A DNA stretch of 64,000 nt from Bacillus salacetis. Its GTDB lineage: Bacteria > Bacillota > Bacilli > Bacillales > Bacillaceae_B. The position numbers were made by a program, and so were the translations under genes. Below are positions 18,285 to 29,322 of the stretch, piece after piece (position 1 is the stretch's first letter; each line of letters starts with the position of its first letter). The notes beneath the pieces were generated by a model. It ran no database searches, was not told the origin of the DNA, and saw nothing but the letters and a program-made list of their open reading frames with translations. Where the stretch lies: NCBI RefSeq assembly GCF_003581585.1, contig NZ_QXIR01000006.1:62001-126000 (forward strand), read 5' to 3'.

Positions 18285-18348
18285 CGCTTTAAAGCACTCG
18301 GGGACAGTCCCCTGTTACGCTAAAGTAACAGGGGACTGTCCCCGAGTA
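18282..18348. repeat. REP-like palindrome, copy 3 (double form)
   Basis: An ACGCTTTAAAGCACTC arm, then two inverted GGGGACAGTCCCC blocks around GTTACGCTAAAGTAAC. It directly follows the terminator of the giant gene. Confidence 0.88.
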
Positions 18349-18407
18349 AAAAAAGTGGTAATGTGTTAGACTGAGAGAAAAATACAAATCTTGGAGGTGA
18401 CTCATCT

Positions 18408-18698
18408 GTGGACAGAGATAAGTTGACGATGTGGTTTTATTTAATCCATGGTCTGGGCCCTGTCGTCTTTTTTATCATATTTGGAATTGGTTTTTTTCTT
18501 TATCCTAACATTTTGTACATATTGCAAGTATCGCCTATCCCTTTATTGATAGTCATTGACATAGTCCTGTTAATGAAGATTAAAAGATTATGGTTTATGC
18601 ATTTGATACTTGGATGGGCTTTAAGTATATTATCTGTTTTGACATCAATGACAGTATTTGTTTTGATATTCGCCATTGAAGCTGCGGAATTTTTATAA
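18408..18698 (+). CDS. Small membrane protein, 96 aa
   Basis: A GTG start at 18408 follows GGAGGTGAC. The product is almost entirely hydrophobic, with three predicted transmembrane segments (about 13-33, 40-58 and 65-92) and a single basic loop (MKIKRLW). I do not recognise the family. It lies alone between two REP-like elements and is convergent with hutG. Confidence 0.6.
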   Translation: MDRDKLTMWFYLIHGLGPVVFFIIFGIGFFLYPNILYILQVSPIPLLIVIDIVLLMKIKRLWFMHLILGWALSILSVLTSMTVFVLIFAIEAAEFL

Positions 18699-18726
18699 TT
18701 AAGATTATGAGTTTAGTGCAATATGC

Positions 18727-18761
18727 TTTATCGCTTTAAAGCAGTCGGGGACTGTCCCCAT
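18727..18761. repeat. REP-like element, copy 4 (half form)
   Basis: CTTTATCGCTTTAAAGCAGTC followed by one GGGGACTGTCCCC block; the mirror-image arm is missing. It lies at the 3' ends of the convergent 96-aa gene and hutG. Confidence 0.8.
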
Positions 18762-18763
18762 TT

Positions 18764-22633
<3,870 letters not shown>

Positions 22634-22648
22634 AGTAAGTTTCCTCCC

Positions 22649-24166
22649 TTATTGGGTGATTTTTTTAATAGAGTTATAGTCTTTCCAGTTCATGTCCTGC
22701 AGCCAGAGCTGTAGATTCTCGATATCTTTCGCGAAGATGCGGTCCTTAGTGATCGATGGGACGGTTTTTCTGGCTTCTTTGTAAAAATTCTGTGTTGCCG
22801 GCGCCATTTTTTCAATGCCGCGGTACTCGACAGCCTGCAGACTGCAGATCAGTTCGACTGCGAGGACCCTTCTCGCATTGAGTAAAATTTGATAAGCGTG
22901 GCGCGACCCGATGGTTCCCATACTGACGTGGTCTTCCTGGTTTGCCGAGGATGGGATGGAATCGACGCTCGCCGGATGAGCGAGGGTTTTGTTTTCTGAC
23001 ACGAGTGAGGCCGCTGCGTATTGCATGATCATTGCGCCTGATTGTAGTCCCGGTTCCGGGCTCAGGAACGGCGGGAGGTCATTCAACTGCGGATTGACGA
23101 GCCTCTCCACTCTTCGCTCGGAAATGTTGGCAAGTTCTGCTATGGCAATTTTCATGAAGTCCATCGCGATGGCAATCGGCTGGCCATGGAAGTTTCCGCC
23201 GGAGATGACTTTTTCGCCGTCATCAAAAATCAGCGGGTTGTCTGTGGCGGCATTCATTTCGATTTCAAGTTTTTCTTTTACATAATCGAGCGCCTGCCAG
23301 GAAGCACCATGGACTTGCGGGATGCACCTTAGCGAGTAGGCGTCCTGGACCCTCAGTTCCCCTTGGGAGGTGGTGAGTTTGCTGCCGGAGAGATGAGTCC
23401 GGATTCTTTCTGCGGTTTCAATCTGCTGGCGGTAGCCTCTTGCAATATGGATATCTTCGTCAAACGCGTCGATGATTCCTCTCAGGCCTTCGATTGTGAT
23501 GGCGGAAATCATCTCCGATTGATAGGCGAGCTGCTCTGCCTCAATGTAATTGATGACGCCCATCGCGGTCATCGCCTGGGTGCCGTTGATGAGGGCAAGG
23601 CCTTCCTTCGCCTGCAGCGTGATCGGCATGATGTCTTCCTTTGAAAGGACTGGCAGCGTCGGCTGGGCTTCTCCTTTGTAAAAGACCTCTCCTTCTCCCA
23701 TCAGGGCGAGTGCTAAGTGAGACAGCGGGGCGAGGTCACCTGAAGCTCCCAGTGAGCCCTGCTGCGGGATGACCGGGTGGATCTGTTTGTTGAGGAGGCC
23801 GATGAGCGTTTCAATGACGACAGGCCTTACACCCGAGTATCCTTTCAGGAGGGCATTTGCTCTGAGGAGGAGCATTGCCCTGGAGACTTTCTCCGGGAAC
23901 GGTTCGCCCACTCCGCAGGCATGGGAATGGATGAGGTTCAGCTGCAGCTCTTCGACGTTTTCCTGGTCGATCAGAACGTCGCTGAACTTGCCGAAGCCGG
24001 TGTTGATGCCGTATACAATCTTCTTTTCGCGGACGATCCGCTCCACCGCTTCCCTGCTCTGCTTGACCTTGAGGAGGCTGGCTGGAGATAATGAGACCTT
24101 TTCATTTTTGTAAATGATCCTATTCGCTTCTTCCATTGTTAATGTATGTCCTGTCAGTTCAATCAT
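22649..24166 (-). CDS. hutH: Histidine ammonia-lyase HutH
   Basis: HutH deaminates histidine to urocanate, the first step of the pathway. The 505-residue protein has the MIO-forming Ala-Ser-Gly triad in [14 protein letters not shown] (about residue 142), plus [12 protein letters not shown] and [11 protein letters not shown]. It is separated from hutP by an attenuator and by a REP-like element, which is unusual for this operon. Confidence 0.97.
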   Translation of the reverse strand: MIELTGHTLTMEEANRIIYKNEKVSLSPASLLKVKQSREAVERIVREKKIVYGINTGFGKFSDVLIDQENVEELQLNLIHSHACGVGEPFPEKVSRAMLLLRANALLKGYSGVRPVVIETLIGLLNKQIHPVIPQQGSLGASGDLAPLSHLALALMGEGEVFYKGEAQPTLPVLSKEDIMPITLQAKEGLALINGTQAMTAMGVINYIEAEQLAYQSEMISAITIEGLRGIIDAFDEDIHIARGYRQQIETAERIRTHLSGSKLTTSQGELRVQDAYSLRCIPQVHGASWQALDYVKEKLEIEMNAATDNPLIFDDGEKVISGGNFHGQPIAIAMDFMKIAIAELANISERRVERLVNPQLNDLPPFLSPEPGLQSGAMIMQYAAASLVSENKTLAHPASVDSIPSSANQEDHVSMGTIGSRHAYQILLNARRVLAVELICSLQAVEYRGIEKMAPATQNFYKEARKTVPSITKDRIFAKDIENLQLWLQDMNWKDYNSIKKITQ

Positions 24167-24195
24167 TGTTATTCACCCTTTTTTGGTTTTGATTT

Positions 24196-24290
24196 TCGCT
24201 TTAGCGCTTCACCGTGGTGAGGGACAGTCCCCTGTTACTTTAAAGTAACAGGGGACTGTCCCTCACTGCTTTAAAGTAGTAAAGCGCTCC
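24196..24290. repeat. REP-like palindrome, copy 5 (double form, inside hut leader)
   Basis: Two inverted GGGAC(A/T)GTCCC blocks around GTTACTTTAAAGTAAC, with outer CGCTTTAGCGCTT / AAAGCGCTCC-type arms. It lies between the hut attenuator and hutH and would be transcribed in the hut mRNA. Confidence 0.88.
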
Positions 24291-24313
24291 TATATTCCTT
24301 GAAGAACACAAAA

Positions 24314-24350
24314 AGAGGCTCGACGACAAATAAAGCTTGTCATCGAGCCT
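24314..24350 (-). terminator. hut attenuator terminator
   Basis: GAGGCTCGATGACAA pairs with TTGTCGTCGAGCCTC (one mismatch-type G-U position) and is followed by TTTTTGTG on the minus strand. It lies just after the HutP RNA site, so it is the expected target of HutP antitermination. Confidence 0.9.
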
Positions 24351-24351
24351 C

Positions 24352-24382
24352 CTGATTTCTAATCACTATAGGCTCTTTCCTA
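24352..24382 (-). promoter_or_regulatory. HutP RNA-binding site: five NAG triplets at 7-base spacing
   Basis: On the minus strand, directly after the hutP stop codon, the RNA reads UAG-N4-GAG-N4-UAG-N4-UAG-N4-CAG, ending two bases before the attenuator stem. HutP of B. subtilis binds NAG triplets separated by 4 bases in the presence of histidine and Mg and prevents termination. The regular spacing here is a strong match. Confidence 0.85.
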
Positions 24383-24775
24383 TTAAATATGGTTGATTCC
24401 AAGGCCGATGGTTTCGTGCTCAAGGCCTTTGATCGGAGCACCGATCGTCCCATAAAGCGCAACAGCGATCCATTCGCCTTCTTCCGCATTTCTGTAAGGT
24501 GTTCCCCTGACCACTGCAAACCGCAGTCCTACTGTCCTGAGGATCTCCCCAAGTTGCGTCTGCCCCCGGGTCACTCCGGATATGGCTTCCATCGTTGCAT
24601 GGTACAGTGAGTGCATCTCCCTGTAGAGATCTTCCCTGACAATCCCATTTCGTTTGGCTGCCGTCTCAATGGCAGCGACAATCTTCTGGACATTCATCGA
24701 ACCGACCTTGCCTGTGCAAAACTGCCAGTTCAATTGGTTGAATTGCTCTGTATAATCTTCTTCTGTCCCGTCCAT
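24383..24775 (-). CDS. hutP: HutP, hut operon antiterminator (start uncertain)
   Basis: HutP senses histidine and binds NAG-repeat RNA to let transcription pass the hut attenuator. [49 protein letters not shown] and [20 protein letters not shown] match HutP almost throughout. The ATG at 24775 has no ribosome binding site and would cut off the conserved N-terminus: upstream codons in the same frame read [15 protein letters not shown], matching B. subtilis HutP (RRIGRLSVLLLL). That extension is open to 24865 but holds no ATG, GTG or TTG. Either a rare start codon is used, or an indel near 24815 has separated an ATG (TTGATGAACACC) from the frame. Confidence 0.88.
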   Translation of the reverse strand: MDGTEEDYTEQFNQLNWQFCTGKVGSMNVQKIVAAIETAAKRNGIVREDLYREMHSLYHATMEAISGVTRGQTQLGEILRTVGLRFAVVRGTPYRNAEEGEWIAVALYGTIGAPIKGLEHETIGLGINHI

Positions 24776-24873
24776 TAGGAGGAGAAGAAGCGCACTCTTG
24801 CCTATGCGGTGTTCATCAACTAGTTTATGGCTTCCGCACCTTCTGATTTCTGAATTTACTAATAACTACCCTC

Positions 24874-24902
24874 ATTGTATGGGTTTTCATACAGACGGTC
24901 AA
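24874..24902 (-). promoter_or_regulatory. hut promoter with overlapping inverted repeat
   Basis: On the minus strand TTGACC (24897-24902) and TACAAT (24874-24879) are spaced by exactly 17 bases, a good sigma-A promoter about 30-60 bases before the conserved hutP reading frame. A perfect inverted repeat TGTATG-N6-CATACA (24876-24893) fills the spacer and looks like an operator; its regulator is unknown. Confidence 0.8.
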
Positions 24903-24935
24903 CGTATTATAGGAAAGTTTTAGAAACTTAGATTG

Positions 24936-24990
24936 TTAACGCGTTAAAGCAATGAGGGACTGTCCCCACTTGCGGTGAAGTGTTAAAGTG
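24936..24990. repeat. REP-like element, copy 6 (3' flank of RAYT)
   Basis: GTTAACGCGTTAAAGCAATGAGGGACTGTCCCC-type half element followed by a diverged GTGTTAAAGTGCTCA arm. It ends within 2 bases of the RAYT stop codon. Confidence 0.75.
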
Positions 24991-24991
24991 C

Positions 24992-25573
24992 TCAATAGGG
25001 TCTGAGGAATTCTCTTGCTTGCTCTTCTTCTTTATAGGTGAGTTTTCGATGGATGAATTCATTGTAGTGCTCGGGTGAGGAGTCGGGAAAGAAGGAAAGG
25101 ATTCTGCCGGTGTGAATTAGAGGGTCTTCTTTTTGATGGTAGTAAGAGGAGTAACTGCTCCAGGGATATAGTGCCGGATCCTTTACAAGGTTTGCTTCTA
25201 CAGGGTTGAGGTGAATATATTTGCTGACAGCGAGAAGATAGGAAGTGGTATCAACCAGTTTTGCTTTGTATCTGTCCTGAAACAGGTGGCCCACAACGTC
25301 ATATTTTCGGTTGTAGTAAAGTGCAAAAGCAGTATTGACCTTCCTGAATAACTGGCCTGGGGGGTGCTCGATGGTTTCGAGAAGCAAATGGATGTGGTTG
25401 TGCATAAGGCAGTAAGAGTGGAGAATGAATGGGTATCGTTCCGATGAGGTTTGCAGGTAGTGGAGAAACTTGCTGAAGTCCTTTGATTCGTGGAAAATGG
25501 GGGATTTTCGGTTTCCTCTCATCATTACATGGTATGTTGCACCCGGAAACCAATTTCGGGGTTGTCTTGGCAT
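24992..25573 (-). CDS. REP-associated tyrosine transposase (RAYT, Y1_Tnp family)
   Basis: RAYTs are single-copy HUH nucleases that cut and rejoin REP palindromes at their foot. The intact 193-residue protein starts after AAAGGAG and has MPRQPRNWFPGATYHVMMRG, the HUH motif HIH (60-62, within LMHNHIHLLLE) and the Tyr-bearing SKYIHLNP (Tyr119 is the candidate nucleophile). It is flanked on both sides within about 75 bases by REP-like elements of the kind scattered through this window, the classic RAYT arrangement. No disruption is visible, so the gene may be active. Confidence 0.92.
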   Translation of the reverse strand: MPRQPRNWFPGATYHVMMRGNRKSPIFHESKDFSKFLHYLQTSSERYPFILHSYCLMHNHIHLLLETIEHPPGQLFRKVNTAFALYYNRKYDVVGHLFQDRYKAKLVDTTSYLLAVSKYIHLNPVEANLVKDPALYPWSSYSSYYHQKEDPLIHTGRILSFFPDSSPEHYNEFIHRKLTYKEEEQAREFLRPY

Positions 25574-25646
25574 TAGAACACTCCTTTACATATAGATTAC
25601 TACCTATATTCTCCAGCAAGTGCCGATTTCCTTTTTTATTTGAAAT

Positions 25647-25692
25647 CCTTTAGTGCTTTAACGCATCCGGGGACAGTCCCCGGAGTGGTGGG
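25647..25692. repeat. REP-like element, copy 7 (5' flank of RAYT)
   Basis: CTTTAGTGCTTTAACGCATCC followed by GGGGACAGTCCCC; the second arm is degenerate. It lies 75 bases upstream of the RAYT start, in mirror arrangement to copy 6. Confidence 0.75.
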
Positions 25693-25723
25693 AAAAGAAA
25701 AAGCACTTTCGACGCATCTCCGC

Positions 25724-25885
25724 CTAAAGTACTTTTTGCTTCATGAATGTATATTCCGTTTGAAGTTCTTTTTGAAGCCAAGTGACCATTTTCGAAGCAT
25801 CCATATTACCGCTGCTTGCCTGGTCGAATGCTTTTTGCATTAAATTTAACAATTGCTGTTGTTCCTTGGTTGACTCCTCGGACAA
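25724..25885 (-). CDS. Small hypothetical protein, 53 aa
   Basis: A TTG start at 25885 lies 8 bases after GGGAGG. The product is a highly polar, Gln/Lys/Glu-rich helical protein (KEQQQLLNLMQKAFDQA, MVTWLQKELQTEY) without a membrane segment or Cys. I do not recognise it. It lies downstream of the equally unknown 164-aa gene, 137 bases away on the same strand. Confidence 0.5.
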   Translation of the reverse strand: MSEESTKEQQQLLNLMQKAFDQASSGNMDASKMVTWLQKELQTEYTFMKQKVL

Positions 25886-26022
25886 TCCGATAACCTCCCA
25901 ATATATGCATCTAATAATATTATATTTCCTATCTTATAGAACGTTAAACTCCAGTAATATACATACAATACCAGAAATCTACAAGTTTCGTAAATACAAT
26001 ATTTGGATAAAGTGTGTATTTT

Positions 26023-26517
26023 TTAGGAGAAATATGGTTTTTTTGCAATTCTTACATTATTGTTGTTGCCGCCAACCGGGTTAAGGCTCTGTTTAAGTAT
26101 CCTGTCTCTGCGCGGCTGTAACAAAAAAGACAAATACTTATCTTTTCGTTTCAGGGTGAAACATTGAACAATATGATAAAACATTTCTTCTGTCAATTCA
26201 TCATACTCAGTAAAAGGCTCAAGCTGCAGTTTTTTTTCATCTACCGTCAATTTCAGGATGCTCTTTTCCTCTCTCACATCAGCTCGCAATAAAAACTGTG
26301 TAGAACTAGTCAATGGTATTGCCAGGAAATTCAGGAAGCTTGAATTCAAGATCAATTCCTGATTTGTTAAACTCCTCACAGCCTCCGAACAGTTTCCTAT
26401 AGAAGTAAGCAGGAGGGGTTCCTTATAACTCCCTCTGAAAAACAAATAATAATCCTTTACATCCATTGAACGACCATCGTCACTTAAACAGCCAAGCAGC
26501 AATACCTTTTTCTTCAT
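26023..26517 (-). CDS. Hypothetical protein, 164 aa
   Basis: The ATG at 26517 follows AGGAGGAAACG and is preferred to an in-frame start 33 bases upstream. The product is a soluble mixed protein (KKKVLLLGCLSDDGRSMDVKDYYLFFRG...), with a basic C-terminus (KRKDKYLSFLLQPRRDRILKQ). No known motif is evident; a loose resemblance of YLFFRGSY to ComK was considered and dropped. It is divergent from an XRE regulator, which may control it. The region is AT-richer than the surrounding core genes. Confidence 0.6.
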   Translation of the reverse strand: MKKKVLLLGCLSDDGRSMDVKDYYLFFRGSYKEPLLLTSIGNCSEAVRSLTNQELILNSSFLNFLAIPLTSSTQFLLRADVREEKSILKLTVDEKKLQLEPFTEYDELTEEMFYHIVQCFTLKRKDKYLSFLLQPRRDRILKQSLNPVGGNNNNVRIAKKPYFS

Positions 26518-26728
26518 CGTTTCCTCCTGATATTCAATTTTCGACAACAATATAGGACTTTTTTCACCCTTATTTTCATTCTAAAGGAAATATATGTAAT
26601 TTAACAACCATTTTATATAAGTAACCAAATAGTTTACTTATTATAGTTAAATATTCGTTTACTTTTCATTTCTTTTTTCAATTTATGGTTATGGTATTTA
26701 CATCTACTGAAGAACTGTGGGTGATAGC

Positions 26729-27136
26729 GTGATTTTTTCCGAAGCCTTTAAAAGATATAGAGAAGAAATTGTCCAGCTGAGTCAGGTGGAGGTTGCCAAA
26801 CGGTTGAACATCAGCAAACAGCTGCTTAACAAGTATGAAAACGGCAAAAGCCAGATACCTAATGACATCCTCAGAAAACTGGTGGATTTGTATCAGCTCT
26901 CACCAGTGGATCTGTATTCCATCATCTCAGGTGATTCATACTCCGACCAGCATGATGAATCGGCAATGCTTTTAAGGGAAAAGTTTGCAGATGGGGAGAC
27001 GGAAAGAGCGTTGAACACGCTAATACAATATCCTCAACTAAAAAATCTCCTTATTACAGCCTCTTATTATGACCAGAAAAAACAGGAGAGGTTCATTAAT
27101 AAATTGATAACCCTAATCAAAACAATAGAAGAATAA
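26729..27136 (+). CDS. XRE-family helix-turn-helix regulator
   Basis: The GTG at 26729 is chosen because GGGTGA lies just before it; a GTG 12 bases upstream is possible. Residues about 7-60 form an XRE helix-turn-helix (VEVAKRLNISKQLLNKYENGKSQIPNDILRKL). The C-terminal half is helical without a recognisable ligand domain. It is divergent from the 164-aa gene, a common arrangement for a regulator and its target. Confidence 0.8.
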   Translation: MIFSEAFKRYREEIVQLSQVEVAKRLNISKQLLNKYENGKSQIPNDILRKLVDLYQLSPVDLYSIISGDSYSDQHDESAMLLREKFADGETERALNTLIQYPQLKNLLITASYYDQKKQERFINKLITLIKTIEE

Positions 27137-27205
27137 TTTTTTCGACAAAATGTGACTGATTAACTATTAAACTTTTTGTGAGTTTGTCGATAAATAGATT
27201 GTGGC

Positions 27206-27302
27206 CATACGAAAAGGCAAAATTATTGAAAAATAATGACGCAAAGCTAGAGGGGCTTCGATATCGTGATGCATGATATTATGCCAGCCAGCTATCGAAA
27301 GG
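27206..27302 (+). ncRNA. c-di-GMP-I (GEMM-I) riboswitch upstream of a 40-aa membrane protein
   Basis: The RNA contains GGCAAA, a 6-bp stem ATTATT/AATAAT closed by a GAAA tetraloop, then GACGCAAAGC, GAGGGGCTT, a second stem (ATATC/GATAT) and a 3' CAGCTATCGAA. This order (GCAAA, GNRA-capped stem, GACGCAAAGC, 3' receptor region) is the class I c-di-GMP aptamer. The ribosome binding site GGGAGG follows it directly with no terminator between, so control of translation initiation is likely. Confidence 0.85.
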
Positions 27303-27312
27303 GAGGAAGACA

Positions 27313-27435
27313 ATGCATTTCTTAACACCCGAAGAAATTCGTGCTAAAAAAGAACGTAACAAGAAGTTTATGTACATCGGTTTATGTTTTTCTGTAGTTG
27401 GCCTTATTACGGCTATTTCTTTTATAACATATTAA
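27313..27435 (+). CDS. Small single-pass membrane protein, 40 aa, riboswitch-controlled
   Basis: AAAGGGAGGAAGACA leads into an ATG at 27313 and a 40-codon frame: a charged N-terminus (MHFLTPEEIRAKKERNKK) and one transmembrane helix (about residues 19-38, MYIGLCFSVVGLITAISF). The family is not known to me. A c-di-GMP riboswitch lies immediately upstream, which links it to the motile/sessile decision. An inner terminator hairpin follows at 27516-27575. Confidence 0.8.
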   Translation: MHFLTPEEIRAKKERNKKFMYIGLCFSVVGLITAISFITY

Positions 27436-27441
27436 CAGCTT

Positions 27442-27606
27442 GAGAGGCTGAGACATAACTATTTTATTAGCGTCCAAAGTCGAATGCTCATTTCACTTTA
27501 CATCTAATAAAATTCAAAAAGCCGAACTATTCTAGATTGCTGAGTTAGCATTTCTAAAATAGTTCGGCTTTTTTAGTTACTGAAAAGCTTTCGTCCCAGC
27601 CTCTTT
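27442..27606. repeat. Composite hairpin repeat with inner terminator
   Basis: Outer arms GAGAGGCTGAGAC and GTCCCAGCCTCTT pair; inside are a perfect 10-base inverted repeat ATTTTATTAG (27461-27470) / CTAATAAAAT (27504-27513) and a 16-base stem AAAAAGCCGAACTATT (27516-27531) / AATAGTTCGGCTTTTT (27558-27573) with a T run. The outer AGAGGCTGGGAC-type arms recall a repeat seen in many Firmicutes genomes. The inner stem is probably the terminator of the 40-aa gene. Confidence 0.7.
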
Positions 27607-27738
27607 TCCTACGATTAGTCAAGTTTTTATCGGATTTCTTACTTTAGGTTATTTTTTTCCGACATTGAGGCATAGGGAAATAAACCCAGTCAGTTTAACT
27701 TTTTTAACTGAGAGAATATATGTTATAATTAACGAAAA

Positions 27739-28956
27739 TTATTGGTCCTTAGAGACCGCGTGCGAGTAATCGTACAATGTATTGTTTCCGATCATGGAAT
27801 AAATACATTTCAACAGCTTGTTCATGCAGGCGACAGTGGCAACCTTATCTTTCTTGGGGATAGGTTGCTTTTTTAATTTGTAATAGTAATCAACGATATG
27901 GTTTGGGGCTGCTTTTTGTTGGCGGATCATATTCCGCACAATCAGATATAAGATTTTTCTTCCTTTAGGGTTGCCACGTTTGTTGATGTGGTCCTGGCCA
28001 GTGTATTTTCCTGATTGATACCTTCGGATATCAATTCCAATAAAGGCATTCACTTTCTTGTGATGGGAAAATCGGGATAAGTCACCCATCTCACCCATGA
28101 AAAGGGCTGCGCTGATCTCTCCAATTCCAGGAAAACTCTTACGAATATTAAATGTTGGGATGGTTTTTGCCTGATCAATCAATTGATCCGCGATCTGCTT
28201 TTTTTCTTCTAACAGCTGAAGTAACTGTCTTGCGTAATACTGAACCTTTTGGGCCTGAACACTAGTGGCAGAAACCGCAGGATACGATTCTCTGGCAAAG
28301 TCCATGATCTGACTGGCTTTTTGTTTGGCTCTGGCTTCTGAGATTTTTTTAGTGGTCGTTTTCATCAGAAGGTTTTTAATCTTTGTCTGACTCGTTTTTA
28401 GTACCATTTCCGGATGAGGGAATAAATCAATCAGCGTTAATGCGTAGGGTGTCACCCTGCTTGAAAAGAATTGTTCAAGCTCAGGAAAGCTTAGCTGAAG
28501 GGCATTGTGTAAGTGCATACGCGTTCGCTTGATTTCCTCTTCAATCTCCTGATAAAAACGAGAGAGATCACGCAGTTCATAAAAAATCTCTAGTTGCCGG
28601 CTTCTTTCCGGTCGATGGTTATGTTGATGAACTTGTGCGAGTTTATGTGCATCATATTGATCTGTTTTCCAGCTTCTCAGCGTTCCCTGTTCCAGCTGCT
28701 TTTTAGATTCAAGAGGGTTTAACAGACAGTAGCGTAATTGATGTTGATGGCAGAACGACTCAATAACTTTTGAGTAAACACCTGTCGATTCAAATACCAC
28801 GACAGGCGGTGTAGGAAGCGCCTGAATCTCCTCAAGTAGTGTCTGAAAACCTTCACGATTGTGAAGCACTTCTCCTTCTGATAAACAGGTCTGATCATGA
28901 TAGATAACTTTATAGCTTTTTCCCATAGAAATATCTAACGCCACGACAAATTCCAT
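27739..28956 (-). CDS. IS110-family transposase (DEDD recombinase)
   Basis: This 405-residue RNA-guided recombinase has an N-terminal RuvC-like domain with the DEDD residues Asp8 (ALDIS), Glu56 (FESTGVYS), Asp99 and Asp102 (KTDQYDA), a coiled-coil middle, and a C-terminal Tnp domain (FPGIGEISAALFMGEMGD) with the candidate catalytic Ser315 (YQSGKYTG). The frame is intact, so the element may be active. The noncoding region is upstream of the gene, as in the IS110 rather than IS1111 group. Confidence 0.95.
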   Translation of the reverse strand: MEFVVALDISMGKSYKVIYHDQTCLSEGEVLHNREGFQTLLEEIQALPTPPVVVFESTGVYSKVIESFCHQHQLRYCLLNPLESKKQLEQGTLRSWKTDQYDAHKLAQVHQHNHRPERSRQLEIFYELRDLSRFYQEIEEEIKRTRMHLHNALQLSFPELEQFFSSRVTPYALTLIDLFPHPEMVLKTSQTKIKNLLMKTTTKKISEARAKQKASQIMDFARESYPAVSATSVQAQKVQYYARQLLQLLEEKKQIADQLIDQAKTIPTFNIRKSFPGIGEISAALFMGEMGDLSRFSHHKKVNAFIGIDIRRYQSGKYTGQDHINKRGNPKGRKILYLIVRNMIRQQKAAPNHIVDYYYKLKKQPIPKKDKVATVACMNKLLKCIYSMIGNNTLYDYSHAVSKDQ

Positions 28957-29001
28957 TCCATTTCCTCTCTTCCTACTGAAGTTGAAAGATCTTCACTTAT
29001 T

Positions 29002-29136
29002 CATTCCGACTCCAATTTCCTTTACACGAGCTCTGTGGCCCCAACATACTTAAAACTGATTCAGAAATGAAAGTGAAGAAGCTCGGTTTATCATTCGGAT
29101 TCAGGATCCCTGAGGCTGGTCGAGCTTTCTTTCACT
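29002..29136 (-). ncRNA. Candidate IS110 bridge RNA
   Basis: Upstream of the transposase on the same strand, two successive stem-loops are visible. The first has arms 29121-29136 and 29072-29085 (AGTGAA..AAGCTCG with CGAGCTT.TTCACT) and contains an inner TCAGG/CCTGA hairpin (29101-29113). The second has arms 29058-29069 and 29002-29013, pairing with G-U positions, around a large loop. A two-loop RNA at this place is the architecture of IS110 bridge RNAs. Loop-to-target pairing was not tested. Confidence 0.6.
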
Positions 29137-29162
29137 TCTCACTATAACTCTTAAAAGAAAAA

Positions 29163-29200
29163 TAGTGGGTATCATCATCCGTCGATGATGATACCCACTA
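29163..29200. terminator. Perfect 17-bp hairpin beside the IS110 element
   Basis: TAGTGGGTATCATCATC pairs perfectly with its complement across a CGTC loop. On the minus strand ATTTTTCTTTT follows, so it is terminator-like and points toward the transposase. It may lie just outside the IS and shield it from read-through, or be part of the insertion target. Confidence 0.6.
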
Positions 29201-29322
29201 ATCTTAGTATGTTTATTTTTTTATAAGTTCTACAAATATTGGGACCAACAAATTATGGAAAGTTTCTTTATATTCCGATAAAATAGTACAAGGAATTCAA
29301 TTTAATGTCGGAGGCTTTTTCC

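Larger units (their letters stand above)
27735..29155 (-). mobile_element. IS110-family insertion sequence (ends approximate)
   Basis: One transposase gene and a structured noncoding region upstream of it form a typical IS110-group element. IS110 elements lack clear terminal inverted repeats, so the ends given are estimates: the left end near the transposase stop and the right end between the bridge-RNA-like region and the hairpin at 29163-29200. No target duplication can be assigned. Confidence 0.75.

Noticed and set aside
26023-26517. ComK-like identity for the 164-aa protein.
   Set aside because: Only a short FFRGSY-type resemblance; the conserved ComK core is missing.
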